From NCBI GenBank assembly GCA_014898425.1, contig RCSZ01000016.1:186001-250000 (forward strand): a stretch of 64,000 nt of DNA, in the 5' to 3' direction. This stretch comes from Botryotinia globosa. Taxonomy: Eukaryota > Ascomycota > Leotiomycetes > Helotiales > Sclerotiniaceae. The translations under genes were made by a program, and so were the position numbers. A model generated the notes under the pieces. That model saw only the letters and a program-made list of their open reading frames with translations. It was not told where the DNA came from and ran no database searches. This document shows positions 35,062 to 46,211 of this stretch, piece after piece (the first letter of the stretch is position 1; every line of letters starts with the position of its first letter).

Positions 35062-36470
35062 ATGGCTTCCAGACCTACCGTTTCCGTTTTGTCTGCCGAT
35101 GGCAAGGCCACTGGCACCACTATTCCCCTCCCAAAGGTACGAATACCTCGATGCGAAACATTCAATACCAATTTGATGGAATTTGGCTATAAATTATGGA
35201 ATATTTGGGGGATTGAAACTGACGGCAATTGAAAAATAGGTCTTCACCTCCCCAATCCGACCTGATATCGTTCAGAGCGTCCACACTGGAATGGCCAAGA
35301 ACAAGCGTCAACCATACGCTGTGAGCGAGAAGGCTGGTCACCAAACCTCTGCTGAGTCCTGGGGTACCGGTTAGTGCAAACTTTTGATATTTTATGGATG
35401 ATTTGGGCAATGGAAAGAATTAGGAGGAATGCGCGCGCAAATTCGAAGGGCAAAGTTTCACATTGGGAAGATGGGTTCAAGCTAATTGTGGTGTCTACTC
35501 AGGTCGTGCTGTTGCCCGTATTCCTCGTGTCTCTGGTGGCGGAACCCACCGTGCTGGTCAAGCTGCTTTCGGTAACATGTGCAGATCTGGACGCATGTTC
35601 GCTCCTACAAAGGTCTGGAGAAAGTGGCACCAAAAGATCAATCTTGGACAAAAGTGAGACTTTGCTTTTCAAAAATTTCCCAGGCTTTGACTAATTTTCT
35701 ACAGGCGATTCGCAACCGTTTCTGCCCTCGCTGCCTCCGGTGTCCCAGCTCTCCTCTTCGCCCGTGGTCACCAAATCTCCGAAGTCGCCGAAGTTCCTCT
35801 CGTTATCAACTCCGAGGTCTTCGAGGGTGCTAAGATCGCACGCACTTCCGCCGCTGCTGGTCTCCTCAAGACTGTCGGTGCTTTGGCCGATGTTGAGAAG
35901 GTCAAGGGATCCCGAAAGCTCCGTGCCGGTAAGGGTAAACTCAGAGGCCGCCGTCACAGACAAAGACGTGGACCTCTCGTTGTCTATGACGGAAATGCTG
36001 ACGGAAAGGAACTTGTCCGTGCTTTCCGCAACCTCCCAGGTGTTGAGACCTGTGATGTTTTCTCCTTGAACTTGTTGCAATTGGCACCAGGTGGACATCT
36101 CGGACGTTTCATCATCTGGTCTTCATCTGCCTTCAAGGCTCTTGACAACATCTACGGTACCACCACCGCCCCATCTGCCCTCAAGAAGGACTTCCTCCTC
36201 CCATCCAACGTTGTCTCTCAAGCCGATATTGGACGTCTCATCAACTCCTCCGAATTGCAATCCGTTATCCGTGCTGCTCGAGGATCCGTACTCACCAAGC
36301 GTGCCGGTGTTCAAAAGAAGAACCCATTGCTCAACAAGCAAGTTCTCTTGAGATTGAACCCATACGCTGCCGGATACTCCAAGGAGAAGATCGGTACCAA
36401 GGGATTGGATGCTGGTAAGCCAGAGCGTACTAACAAGACTCAACACGCTCAGGTCTTGAAGGAAGATTAA
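35062..36470 (+). CDS. rpl4: 60S ribosomal protein uL4 (RPL4)
   Basis: Four exons: 35062-35136, 35240-35369, 35503-35653 and 35705-36470, 373 aa. This is a structural protein of the large cytosolic subunit whose long loop reaches the peptide exit tunnel. The start [11 protein letters not shown] matches the eukaryotic uL4 N-terminus, so an in-frame upstream extension was rejected. Visible signatures are [24 protein letters not shown] and [20 protein letters not shown], the tunnel loop that also binds the assembly chaperone Acl4 in yeast. [19 protein letters not shown] and [17 protein letters not shown] follow, then a basic C-terminal extension typical of eukaryotes. Introns cluster in the 5' third, as is common for fungal ribosomal protein genes. 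Codon choice appears biased to C-ending codons, in line with high expression. Confidence 0.97.
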
Positions 36471-37399
36471 GCGTTTGTATTTCTGTTTTCAAATTTTCAA
36501 CGAGGGATGGGACATTGTAGGCGCTTCTGATAGCTTGATGGCTTCAAGCGGGGTCAACACAAGTAATAAAAAATATTACGAATGCCTGAATTAAAATAAT
36601 GACACCTTTATTCCTCTTGAATGACACTCTTTCTGTGATGTATGTAATCGATTTTGTCAAGCACCGTTGACAAACTATTTGTGCGCAAGTGCACGGGAAC
36701 ATATGATCGAGAAATTCTTCTCATGTGACTTTCCTAAACTTCTACGCGAGTGGGACTAATGTTTCAATGAAGAATAAGAGCGATTAGAGTAACATGCTTT
36801 CGCACTTAGCAGCCGCCTGCGCTCCACGTAAGACAAAATTTCGAATGTCTTTATACAATCTCTCCCACTTATCGTCAATCTCTCCCCTTTCACTCATATT
36901 TATCCTACATTTCTCCAATAATTTGTCTTCCTATAAATTTTCTCCTTCCCTTCAGTAAAACCGCATATCGTAAAATCACTCGTTTACTGCCTGTTCTATA
37001 AATATAATCAAATACCATAGCTAGATAGATAAGGTTATATATATAGTCTACTATCAAATTAGGCCAACACTCCCCTCTTTCCTTCCTATCCACTGACTCT
37101 ACTACACCTTCTGAAAGGGACGCGAGAAATCCATTAAAGGGATTGCTAGTAAGAAAAACATTAGAGTGTAGAAAGAACCTTTGAGACGGAAGGGAGAAGT
37201 GTATACGAGCTGGGCGTTGGTGGTATTTAGAGCTGCACTTATCCGGGTTAAGATGTAAAATGTTGTCACCACTAAGATAGTTCTGTGTCAGAATCGAAAT
37301 GTTTTGAAGGAAGTCTGCGGAGATGCATGAGGGTTTCAATCTTCTTACGGCTTGTGAATTATGGAAATGTCTGAAGAGTGGCTGGCTGTCTGAACGGAT

Positions 37400-37490
37400 T
37401 TATATATGCAATGGTGCGCAAAAAGAGCAGAACTTAATTTAAGTGCATATGCAATGGTGCAAAGGGCAGGACTTAATCCAAGTGCATATA
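37400..37490. repeat. diverged tandem duplication of about 40 bp
   Basis: The segment around 'tgcatatgcaatggtgc...gcaggacttaatccaag' occurs twice in direct order. The copies differ by several G/C-to-A/T changes (for example ggacttaatccaag against gaacttaatttaag) and a short insertion. Confidence 0.7.
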
Positions 37491-38556
37491 CCAGCACTCC
37501 GCGGAATCGGTGCGAGAGAGAATGGAAGGGACGTTGTGTTCGATGAAGAGGGGAAAGCCAAGTAGCAGTATCTTCCGCGGCAATTATAAACGCGTAGCTT
37601 AATACTCCTACTATTGCATAAACAAGTAACATCGATCCTGGTCCATCTCGTGCCAAAGTAGGGCCCCTGGTTCCGCGAATCATTATCTATATTTAGACTT
37701 GGTTTAATCTCAATACCTTTGGATGAACCCAGCTTCATATTGCTACACTGCTGTTGAGGGCCAACCTGCATCATCATGCTCACAGATAAGACATGGAAAT
37801 GAAGTCATAAATATTGGAAACAAACTCCAAAATACGAAACAGAATCAAAGAGAGAGAAGGGGAGGTAAGAAAGGGAAGAACTATTGATTTTTTGTTTGGA
37901 TTTTTTTTTTTACAAAAATGAACGAAGCATTCACTCACATATACCAAACCTGACATTGCATGCCGGGAAGTCGGATGGATGCAGAGATTCCACACAATCT
38001 CAAATTCCGGGGTCTTGAGCCCCTTTCACCTTGTCAAACGCCAAATAGTATTTCTCTAGGTTATACACACAAACGAGATCTCTAATACTTATCTAAAAGA
38101 ATAATTGTATTGTCCAGGTAGGACGGGAGTGAGACATTCTGAAGAGTGGAGTTCAATCTGCACCACAATGGCAAGGCATGAGGCGGGATCAAAGGATTCT
38201 TTAAGATATTAGAATATTGTCGGGGAGCATGTGCTTCATCACATCCGTTGTCTATTATCTAATATGCTGCTGTTAGTGTTCCCCTAGAACTTGAACATCC
38301 CGTCATGGACCTTCATTCAACATTACTCTTTGGTGAACTGCCACGTGACTAGCCGTACACAGACTGGGGATTCACCAGATCCCTCCTGCACCCCACAGTG
38401 TATTGCATATGCACCCTACCCCTCCCTACCCCTACCACTGTTTAGTTCTTATTATGGTGGACAGGTATTGGACAAGGACAGCTCCGGCTTTTCTCGCATA
38501 GCATCCATGGAAAAAAGAAGTTTCATGTCATGCTGAGTGTGTAATAAGCTAATTTA

Positions 38557-38594
<38 letters not shown>
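38557..38594. repeat. TA dinucleotide microsatellite
   Basis: About 19 uninterrupted ta units. Confidence 0.97.
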
Positions 38595-38598
<4 letters not shown>

Positions 38599-39057
38599 GT
38601 GATACTATCACCTGCTAAAAGTGTAACATTTCAGATCCAGATCTTTACTTGCACTCATACCTAGAACAATATCTCATAGTGAATTAGGACTGAATGAATC
38701 ATTAACGGCATAGTTTCAAAGAATCCTACAGGTAGATGATTAGAATCTAACCTGGTTTGCAATGCTTGCAATGCTAGTACGGCAAGCTCGAAAGGGTTAG
38801 ACTAGTAGGGTTATGCACTAGTCTGTGGGGAAGGAGCCTGAATGCATTTCTTAAAGCTGGAAATTTGCTGGAAACACAAGCACAAACACATACACCACCA
38901 AATTTACTTATTCATCATCCAACACTACGATCAACTCGCCCTCTATATCTCCATCACAAATAGCTATCAAAGTTCTCACAATTTCATTCAGGAACTTCAG
39001 AGTTCATTGCAGCCAAAATCATTCGTGCCCATCTTTGACTGGCCATCCTATTCGAAA

Positions 39058-40488
39058 ATGCATCGTTTCTGCAATTTCATCCCTCGGTCAAAATTGTCAA
39101 AATGGAGCATTAAGAAACTTCACCAAACATCCCACCCAGGGGCTTCTCCTTCAACTACGAGGGTTTTTAATATCGGTGTGGATAGTGAGATACCAACCAA
39201 GGTACACCTTACTCCATTCTCAGTCTTTCCCTGTTTCATCTTCATATATCACTACTCTACATCCCACTCTTTCAATATCCCCGCCCTCATCAATCATAGG
39301 TCACTACTTGCGCATTGTTGTTCATTTTCTTCCATGTAATAATATTTCATGCCATTAAAATACGACCATGGGCTGATCCTTTACTAACAACCATTTCAGA
39401 TCAACTTCCAACAAGATTGTCTCGTCAAATATCAAGGTCGAATCCATCTTCCACCCAAAAAGTTCGAGAGAGTCCCAGCAGCGCAAAGTTTACCCTGTGA
39501 AATGTTGCCGGATGCCCCCAAAATAATCTCCAGGAAACTATCAATGGAAAAATGGGATAAACACGTTGACAAGTATTCGGGTGAATCATTTATCACAAAC
39601 AATCCGGAGCCGTTCGATCGCCAAAGCCAAATGCTGCTCGGTCTACACACAGAAATTAGGGAAGTCGCTCAGAAACGTGTGGAAATGGAAATCGCAATTG
39701 AAGAACAAAAACAGAAACGTGTGGAAATGGGAATCACAATTGAAAGAGAAAAACAGAAATCTGCAGAATTCAGAACAGGATGGGAGAATGACAGACAGGA
39801 AATCAATATGGGAGAGTTTATCAAGGCCAAACAATTCTTTCTCAGACTGTCCTGTGAAAGAAACCGGATAAAATTATCGCAACTAGAGCAGATACTTGCA
39901 GAAAATCGAAACAGGAATGCTCATAGACTTGATTTGTTAATATCAATCAAACAAGTCACCGAGTATCGGGACTTGAATTTCGGTCTGGTCTTCGAAGCTC
40001 TCTACGGCATTTCTCAGGAGGAAGTTAAGCATCTGTTGAAATTAGACAAACGCTGTCATAGAAAATTTCAAGTAGAGAAGATTGTGGGATACCATGGAAC
40101 GCTTTATGCCCGGCAAATACCCAGCAGATTTCTACAACCATTCAAACAATGGTTGGAAGGGGTTCGAAAGGTGAAGTCTCAAATCGATGATGCAACAGGG
40201 CTAGCCGCCGGTCAAAGATGTACTGCAAGAACATTTTCAGCGTTGATTTCTAGGGTTGATGATGAACTTCTCCAGGAAGTCAAAAGATCAGGTCAGATTT
40301 GCGAAGAAACATATGAGGATGACAACAGGCAAACAGCCGAGAGAACCCACGAAGCAATCATAACAGATTTGAGAGAAAGAGAGCTCTTGTCAAAGTTTGA
40401 GGCAATCCAAGTCAGGCAGAGAAAACAAGACAAGCTGGAACAAGATAGCACAAGTGTGGATGTGGATGTGGAGACATATTCTGAGTAG
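39058..40488 (+). CDS. unknown protein with a central coiled coil
   Basis: Two exons: 39058-39201 and 39400-40488, 410 aa. I do not recognise a family. The chosen start (MHRFCNFIPRSKLSK) is the first ATG with good context, but the frame is open further upstream. The 198-nt intron is long for this window, and its junction reads PTK then INFQQDCLVKYQGRIHL. Residues about 100-185 are a Glu/Lys/Arg-rich helix with two adjacent copies of a 15-residue QKRVEMEIAIEEQKQ-like unit, which suggests internal duplication. The second half is mostly helical and charged, with a few ordered-looking segments (LNFGLVFEALYGISQEEV, KIVGYHGTLYARQIPSRFL). No signal peptide or membrane segment is visible. It borders an A/T-rich degenerate block on its 3' side, a setting typical of lineage-specific genes. 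Confidence 0.65.
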
Positions 40489-42979
40489 GAGAACTTAGTT
40501 CCAATGATTTGTGTTTTCGCAATGTAGTTGATGGAGTAGAGAATAGGAAAGGAGCAAGAGATGTGAGGTTAAAGCATCTTGTGGCATTGTGGCTCAGGGC
40601 GTTCTGAGTGGTGTGATTTCATGAATCATAGGGATATGTAGTACTTGTCAACTAAAGGGTCGTTTTACACACAAACCCAAACAATCTACTAGATCAGTAT
40701 GGAAAGCAATCATTCAATTCAAGATCTACAGTGATGAAACATACTCAAGTACTTGTGACAGAGAGAGCGGCCGACATTTTAGGAATATAGTAGTAGTAAA
40801 CTCATAATCGATTCGGTCTATCTAGCTATACTAAAATTATACGATATACCTATATATAATTCTAATTAAATAAAATAAATAGAAAAAAGAATAAAAACCT
40901 ATCCCCCCCCAAACTTCCCTATTAAACCCTTAAACAACCTCCCAAGCAATCCTTTTCAAATCCTTCGAGTTGTTTATAGTATAAATCTATTCTATTCAAA
41001 AAACCTTCTATTCATAAATCTCTCTAATATATTTATAAGAACCCTATATTCTCTATCTAATATAATAATCTCTCTCTTTCTATTCAACTTTTTCTAAAAT
41101 ATTATAAAAGCTATAATTAATTATAATATTATATTCTTCCTAAAGGTTTATCTTCATCCTTTAATTCTTCGAGATCTTTTTAAAAGATTATCGCTTTATT
41201 ATAGCTCTTTATTCTATTATTTATAAAACTTATATTCACCTTTTTTCAATATATATCGATAGAATATAATTTCTTCTTAAGTTTATTATTTCCTACTCCT
41301 TTTCAATCTAATAATTATTTTATTAATATAGAAATACAATTATATTAGAATCTATTATATTACTCTATTGATATAGAAAATGAAGTTATATCATAAAGTT
41401 GAGTGATTATATAAAATCGAATAGTAGATATAATGATATTGAGATATTATTGTTTTTAGTGATATATACTTTGTATTAAAGAGTTACTATTCCTTTATTT
41501 GTAGTTGATAATATATCGTTTGCTATATAAGGTGATATCAAAATCAATTTTTTCGTAGTAATATTATATATTGATATAAAATGCTATATACTCGAATCAA
41601 TGTATTATTGTGAAATGAAAGGTTTAGCTTTTCTCTTTGTTTATATAGAATAATCGTAAACATATTAGTAGGATATCAAATGTTATATATATTGATATAT
41701 CTTTTGTAAACTATATTTTGAAAAAAGTGAAGCCTTTTGAAGAGTTTTCACCCTTTATTTTCCTATACCTAAAAACCTTCTTTTTTGTAGTTAAGATTCC
41801 CTCATAAAACCCCTGAATACTAAAAGGTTTGGATCATTATAAAAATCTATAGTTTAATTTTTATTATTAATTATATTTGATATAATAAAACTATTGCTTG
41901 TGATATATTATTAGTAATTCCGATATGGATATACTGGATCCCTTTCTTAAGCACTAGTAATAATATCTCCCCAACCCAGATAAATATCAATTCGGTGATT
42001 TTGGGAGAAAATAGAAGGTGAAATTCTGTATCAAACGTAATAAAGATTAATAGGTTTTTCCAAGAAAATCTTTCCTTGGTTTTTTTGTGTTTTCTTTAGG
42101 AATATACTGCACAAATAACCTAGCAAAAACATTGCTCTAAGAGCATCTAAAAGCCCCATGACCTGCTCTGCAGATGCCCATTACACTGCCTATTCATATT
42201 CATCGAAGCATCAATACCCAAATTCAACTTCGCATCTCGTCATTGTAAGCTTAAAGTCTAACAAATTACTTGGAGAACCATAACGGTTACAACTCGTCAG
42301 CACAAATTATTGAGCGTGATATGAATAGCGTCTTCAACAAACTTCGAAAGTTCTGGAACCACTGTTTTGAATCGCTTCCACAGAAGCACAAGAGCACTTA
42401 TTGCCATCCTCGCCAGCTTGACAGCACAATTCCCAGGATCTTCATTATGAAGATTAGACTCGTGTGTGGATATTTTGCCATGGGAGTTGGAAGTATGCCT
42501 TGTATAGTGATGAAGCAATAAACACAAAGCGAATACCTCCGACATATTTCACCAATCACCGTAGATATTGCCATGAATGCGTAAAATTCAGAGCATCTAG
42601 ACATGGTCGGTAGACCATAATTTTCCATTGTAGAGTCAATGTTCTTTCTTTGTCCGTAAGTGAATCTTTTCTCACCACAAAGGAAGTGAAGAGAAGGACT
42701 GAACAATGCATTGTCTCTTGTGGGACAACAAAGCGAATAAAGAATGCAAAGGAACATACGGAACAGCCCAAAATGTCATCAAATGTAGGAATATTGCCAG
42801 AACAACTCAATGGGGATTCCTATAAATGCAGTCTTATTATCCATCATATGTCTCTCCATCCACTCCAGTTCAAACTCATCAACACTACAACATTAAATCT
42901 TCCAGCAACGCCTACCAAAGCTTCAGCATCACCTTTAGCATCATTCTTCATACTAGGATAGATCCAATCAACCAGCAAG
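40489..42979. other. gene-free stretch including the A/T-rich block
   Basis: From 40489 to about 40790 is normal-composition 3' flank. 40790-42090 is the A/T-rich block listed separately. From about 42100 to 42979 composition returns to normal. Only short domainless frames are seen there (for example 42270-42521 + and 42398-42757 -). Confidence 0.5.
40790..42090. other. A/T-dominated degenerate block
   Basis: By eye roughly four of five bases are A or T, with dense stop codons in all frames and many ta, ata and ttat runs. This contrasts sharply with both flanks. I see no surviving protein motif and no clear terminal repeats. The composition is what repeat-induced point mutation leaves of an old transposon in ascomycetes, but the parent element cannot be named from this sequence. 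Confidence 0.6.
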
Positions 42980-43360
42980 ATGTGTATTCACAAGCGTATG
43001 ATCTTCATTCAGTGCGGCCACACCCGCTGGGGCAGTGAAGTAAAAGCCTGTAACCAAAAACTTGCCTTTGACACATCGCCAACCACATCCATTGATTGCG
43101 ACACAATGTATTCTCACCCAATGCATACTGTCAAAATCACCGAGGTGTGCAAGTCGTGTGAGATCAAGAGAAGTAATACAGATAGAACCGCCGAAAAGTT
43201 GAAGCAGGCGTTGAAAGACATCAGAGAAAGTGTCGCGAGAATGGAGAAGATGCAAAAAGTGGCTGAGACTGCAGAGACAGCAGAAGTTGAGACCGCAAAG
43301 AAAGCAGAAGTTGACACTGATGATGATGAAGATTTGGCGGCCTTGGAATCATGGGATTGA
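42980..43360 (+). CDS. small Cys/His-containing protein, unknown function
   Basis: Single exon, 126 aa. The N-terminal half carries spaced Cys/His residues (MCIHKR, IQCGHTRW, CNQKL, DCDTM, VCKSCEIKR) that resemble a small zinc-binding module like those in short uncharacterised ascomycete proteins. The second half is a charged helix (EKLKQALKDIRESVARMEKM) with an Ala/Glu/Thr repeat (AETAETAEVETAKKAEV). It ends in an acidic DTDDDEDLAALESWD tail. Metal binding is inferred from residue spacing only. No neighbour suggests a role. Confidence 0.65.
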   Translation: MCIHKRMIFIQCGHTRWGSEVKACNQKLAFDTSPTTSIDCDTMYSHPMHTVKITEVCKSCEIKRSNTDRTAEKLKQALKDIRESVARMEKMQKVAETAETAEVETAKKAEVDTDDDEDLAALESWD

Positions 43361-43955
43361 GAGATCTCTGGTAGGTTAGAGAATCATGGGATTCAGTTAG
43401 ATCGCTGGCAGATCTTGTAAGATAGAAGAGAAGGATCGGTAACCACCGTAAGCCCAATGTCTTGCCGAGCAATACAAAATTACATCGAAAACAACCATAA
43501 GAATACAGATAGATATGAAAGTTAATAGCGAGTAGTCCTGAACGTAAAGAACGCATTGATACAGACTGAAATGTTACTAACTCGCTTTTTTTTAGAGAGA
43601 ATTATTATGATATGAGAATGGAAAGGCCCACCCAGGTGACTTCACATGCGCTCTGCCTAATGTAGGCCATATTTTGTGCATCGACCACATTGCTGAAGAT
43701 ATTGGTGTATGTTTTCTTTTTGGGATCTACTTCCGCTGATCAGGAATCTTTTTGATATAGTACATTGATCCCATTCCAACAAATAGAACAGGCAGCGTTA
43801 CTAATGACAACAGCTTGCCACGCATATCTGCAATATACTTGCAGAATGATCCCACATTGGCCCTCCCTCAATCCTGAACCCGTTCACACTCTGGTCTTAG
43901 TTTCAATTCCAGACAACCGAAGAAAGTGCATAATCTTAATAACACAAGATTGAAT
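43361..43955. other. intergenic, nothing recognised
   Basis: Convergent gap between the small Cys/His gene and the mitochondrial bL21 gene. No coding frame with support. Confidence 0.5.
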
Positions 43956-44594
43956 TTAACCCTCAATTTCCTCCACTGTCTTGACTTTGAGCTCGGCAAT
44001 TCTCAATATAGTGTACTTGTGCTTGCTCTTGACTGTCTTTGTTTTTCTATTTCTCCTTTTCGTCTTCTCCTTGGTCCTCATTGGTTCGGCTTCGGTGCCC
44101 ATAACCCTCGCTCTGCATTCAAATATCCTCTCATCAAGATAAGGCGTTCCTTTCAACGTGTAATCTCTTGATCCAATACTTGAAGCAGTATTAAGACGGA
44201 GAACATCGCCAGGAACCACGCCGGGCATACGGAACGGAAGTCGTACTGTATCTCCTACAGTGACAAGGTAGGGTCGACTGTAAATGTGTGTGGTTATGAA
44301 GTGCGATTGCTGGGCAGTGAGGAGAGGAAGCATTTCCTTGACTGAGGGAGAAAGCGAAAGTGGGGTAACGCTGGGGGAGGGCGCAGCCGGTGCCGAAGAT
44401 GTGATTGAGGGGTTCTCTGGCTTTACAGATGCTGCGGATAATGGACTAGCATGGCTGTTCTCGATGGGTGATTCGACATGTTGTGTTGTAGAGTTGAAGA
44501 ACCGTGCTCGGCTTGGTAAAAGGAAGGTGGGTGGAAGCGTTGCACTTGGTATCCGTATGTCCAATAGGGACTTTCTCATCGTTCTACTAAACAT
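43956..44594 (-). CDS. mrpl49: mitochondrial large-subunit ribosomal protein bL21m
   Basis: Single exon, 212 aa. This is a component of the mitochondrial large ribosomal subunit, orthologous to bacterial L21. The N-terminus MFSRTMRKSLLDIRIPSATL is basic and Ser/Arg-rich as expected for a matrix-targeting sequence, so this ATG was chosen although the frame is open further upstream. A Ser/Pro/Ala-rich linker spans about 40-95. The L21 core follows: YLVTVGDTVRLPFRMPGVVPGD with LRLNTASSIGSRDYTLKG. The family ending is a basic KEKTKRRNRKTKTVKSKHKY stretch followed by TILRIAELKV. It is transcribed divergently from NSA2 across about 205 bases, so the two probably share a promoter region. Confidence 0.92.
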   Translation of the reverse strand: MFSRTMRKSLLDIRIPSATLPPTFLLPSRARFFNSTTQHVESPIENSHASPLSAASVKPENPSITSSAPAAPSPSVTPLSLSPSVKEMLPLLTAQQSHFITTHIYSRPYLVTVGDTVRLPFRMPGVVPGDVLRLNTASSIGSRDYTLKGTPYLDERIFECRARVMGTEAEPMRTKEKTKRRNRKTKTVKSKHKYTILRIAELKVKTVEEIEG

Positions 44595-44799
44595 CTTGAG
44601 GTCGAGAACGTTGTATAGTCGATCAAGTCTTTGATATCTGAATTCTACATTGTTGAACTTGTCGAAGCTTAAAGTTTGATGACTAAGCGCGATTTTTATT
44701 TTTGCGCTAAGAAATTTGTTATCGATAATCATGAGCCTCGACCTAGCAATTTTTTTGAGCTCGTAAAATTCCACAATCACCTCATTATAATAATTCATC
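44595..44799. promoter_or_regulatory. bidirectional promoter between bL21m and NSA2
   Basis: Only about 205 bases separate the two divergent start codons. An imperfect inverted repeat, ctaagcgc (44683-44690) and gcgctaag (44704-44711), flanks a gattttta-rich centre near the middle. Shared regulation of the two ribosome-related genes is inference from the layout. Confidence 0.5.
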
Positions 44800-45811
44800 A
44801 TGGTACGTCTGGAGCTGTTTATCAAAACTGGAAAATACTAATTGATCATTAATCATAGCCTCAAAATGAGTACATGGAAAGATGGCGCAAGCTACATGGT
44901 CGCCGCCTCGACCACGAAGAGAGATCGAGAAAGAAGGCAGCAAGAGAAGGTCATAAAGCATCTGATGATGCCCAGAAATTGACTGGTCTACGTGCGAAAT
45001 TGTATCAACAGAAGAGGCGTCATGAGAAGATTCAAATGAAGAAGCAAATCAAGGCTCACGAAGAACGAAATGTGAAATCTTCTGCGCCAAACGAACCTTC
45101 GACCAAACCCTTGCCACAATATTTACTCGATCGATCGAACCCTACCAATGCTAAGGCTTTGTCGAGCGCAATCAAGAACAAGAGGGCAGAAAAGGCTGCT
45201 AAATTTAGTGTGCCTTTACCTAAAGTCAGAGGTATCGCTGAGGAGGAAATGTTCAAGGTGGTGAAGACTGGAAAGAAGACCGCGAAGAAGAGCTGGAAGC
45301 GTATGATTACGAAGGTATGCATTCTGATCCATCGATGGGTAGCAATCCAACATGTGACGATATGCTGATGTTGGTTCCTTTTAGCCAACTTTCGTTGGTC
45401 CCGACTTCACAAGAAGACCTGTCAAGTATGAACGATTCATTAGACCTATGGGTTTACGTTACAAAAAGGTGTGTCTTTCTACTGCGCTCAGCCTGACACG
45501 GAGATTCTAATTATGCGCAGGCAAACGTCACCCACCCAGAGCTCGGTGTGACTGTACAGCTACCTATCATCAGCGTCAAGAAGAACCCACAGAACCCGAT
45601 GTACACTCAGTTGGGTGTTCTCACTCGGGGTACTATCGTTGAGGTCAACGTGTCTGATTTGGGTCTGGTTACAGCTGGAGGAAAGGTTGTTTGGGGTAGA
45701 TGGGCACAGATTACTAACAATCCTGAAAACGACGGATGTGTTAACGCGTAAGTTCATGTCCATCCAGAAGAGTTTACAGAAACTAAGTCTTTCAGTGTCC
45801 TTCTCGTCTAA
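44800..45811 (+). CDS. nsa2: ribosome biogenesis factor NSA2
   Basis: Five coding exons: 44800-44802, 44859-45314, 45385-45468, 45521-45747 and 45796-45811, 261 aa, the length of yeast Nsa2. Nsa2 is an eS8-fold factor that joins pre-60S particles in the nucleolus and is needed for 27S pre-rRNA processing. Evidence is the near-invariant start [19 protein letters not shown], the basic coiled region around [20 protein letters not shown], and the eS8-like C-terminal domain. That domain has [38 protein letters not shown] and the terminal VLLV. The first coding exon is just the ATG codon, with an intron directly behind it. This is needed to give the conserved MPQNEY start. The last exon has only 16 bases. 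Confidence 0.95.
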
Positions 45812-46211
45812 GAACCTTCTTCTTTCATTAAATCTGCATTCACGCAAGGTGTTTCGGCGTTGTAAAAACGGAAATGAAGAAAGGGCTAGTGTGATCGCTT
45901 TCAAATTTAGATGAAGGAGGCTGGCTGTACGCCGTTTGGTCAGCCAAAGCCAAGTAAAGTTGACGTTATAATAAGAATTTATTTTCAAATGATTTTAACA
46001 TTAAACGTAACTCACCTCTATCAATAAATTATGTGATAGATTATGTGATAGATTATGTGATAGATTATGTGACTGTTGACATCAGGATTTAACGCGTAAC
46101 CACTTTAGGCAACCAAGGTAAGCCCTGGAGGCCTGTTTGATATCCCGGACATAACTCTCGCAAGGCATTTTGTCAACCTTGAACTCAATCTTCATCCCAA
46201 CATACAACAAT
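45812..46211. other. intergenic with a 12-bp repeat
   Basis: Spacer between NSA2 and the hydrolase gene. The only structure seen is the attatgtgatag array at 46028-46073. Confidence 0.6.
46028..46073. repeat. 12-bp tandem repeat, unit attatgtgatag
   Basis: Three perfect copies plus a fourth that ends attatgtgac. It lies about 140 bases upstream of the hydrolase start codon. Confidence 0.95.

Larger units (their letters stand above)
36471..39057. other. intergenic with a TA microsatellite
   Basis: No firmly supported gene. A minus-strand frame of 112 codons at 37345-37683 starts with ATG and has one hydrophobic stretch (MLLVYAIVGVLSYAFIIAA). Its 3' part lies on a diverged tandem duplication at about 37400-37490. 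I treat it as doubtful. A (TA)n run occupies 38557-38594. Confidence 0.4.
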
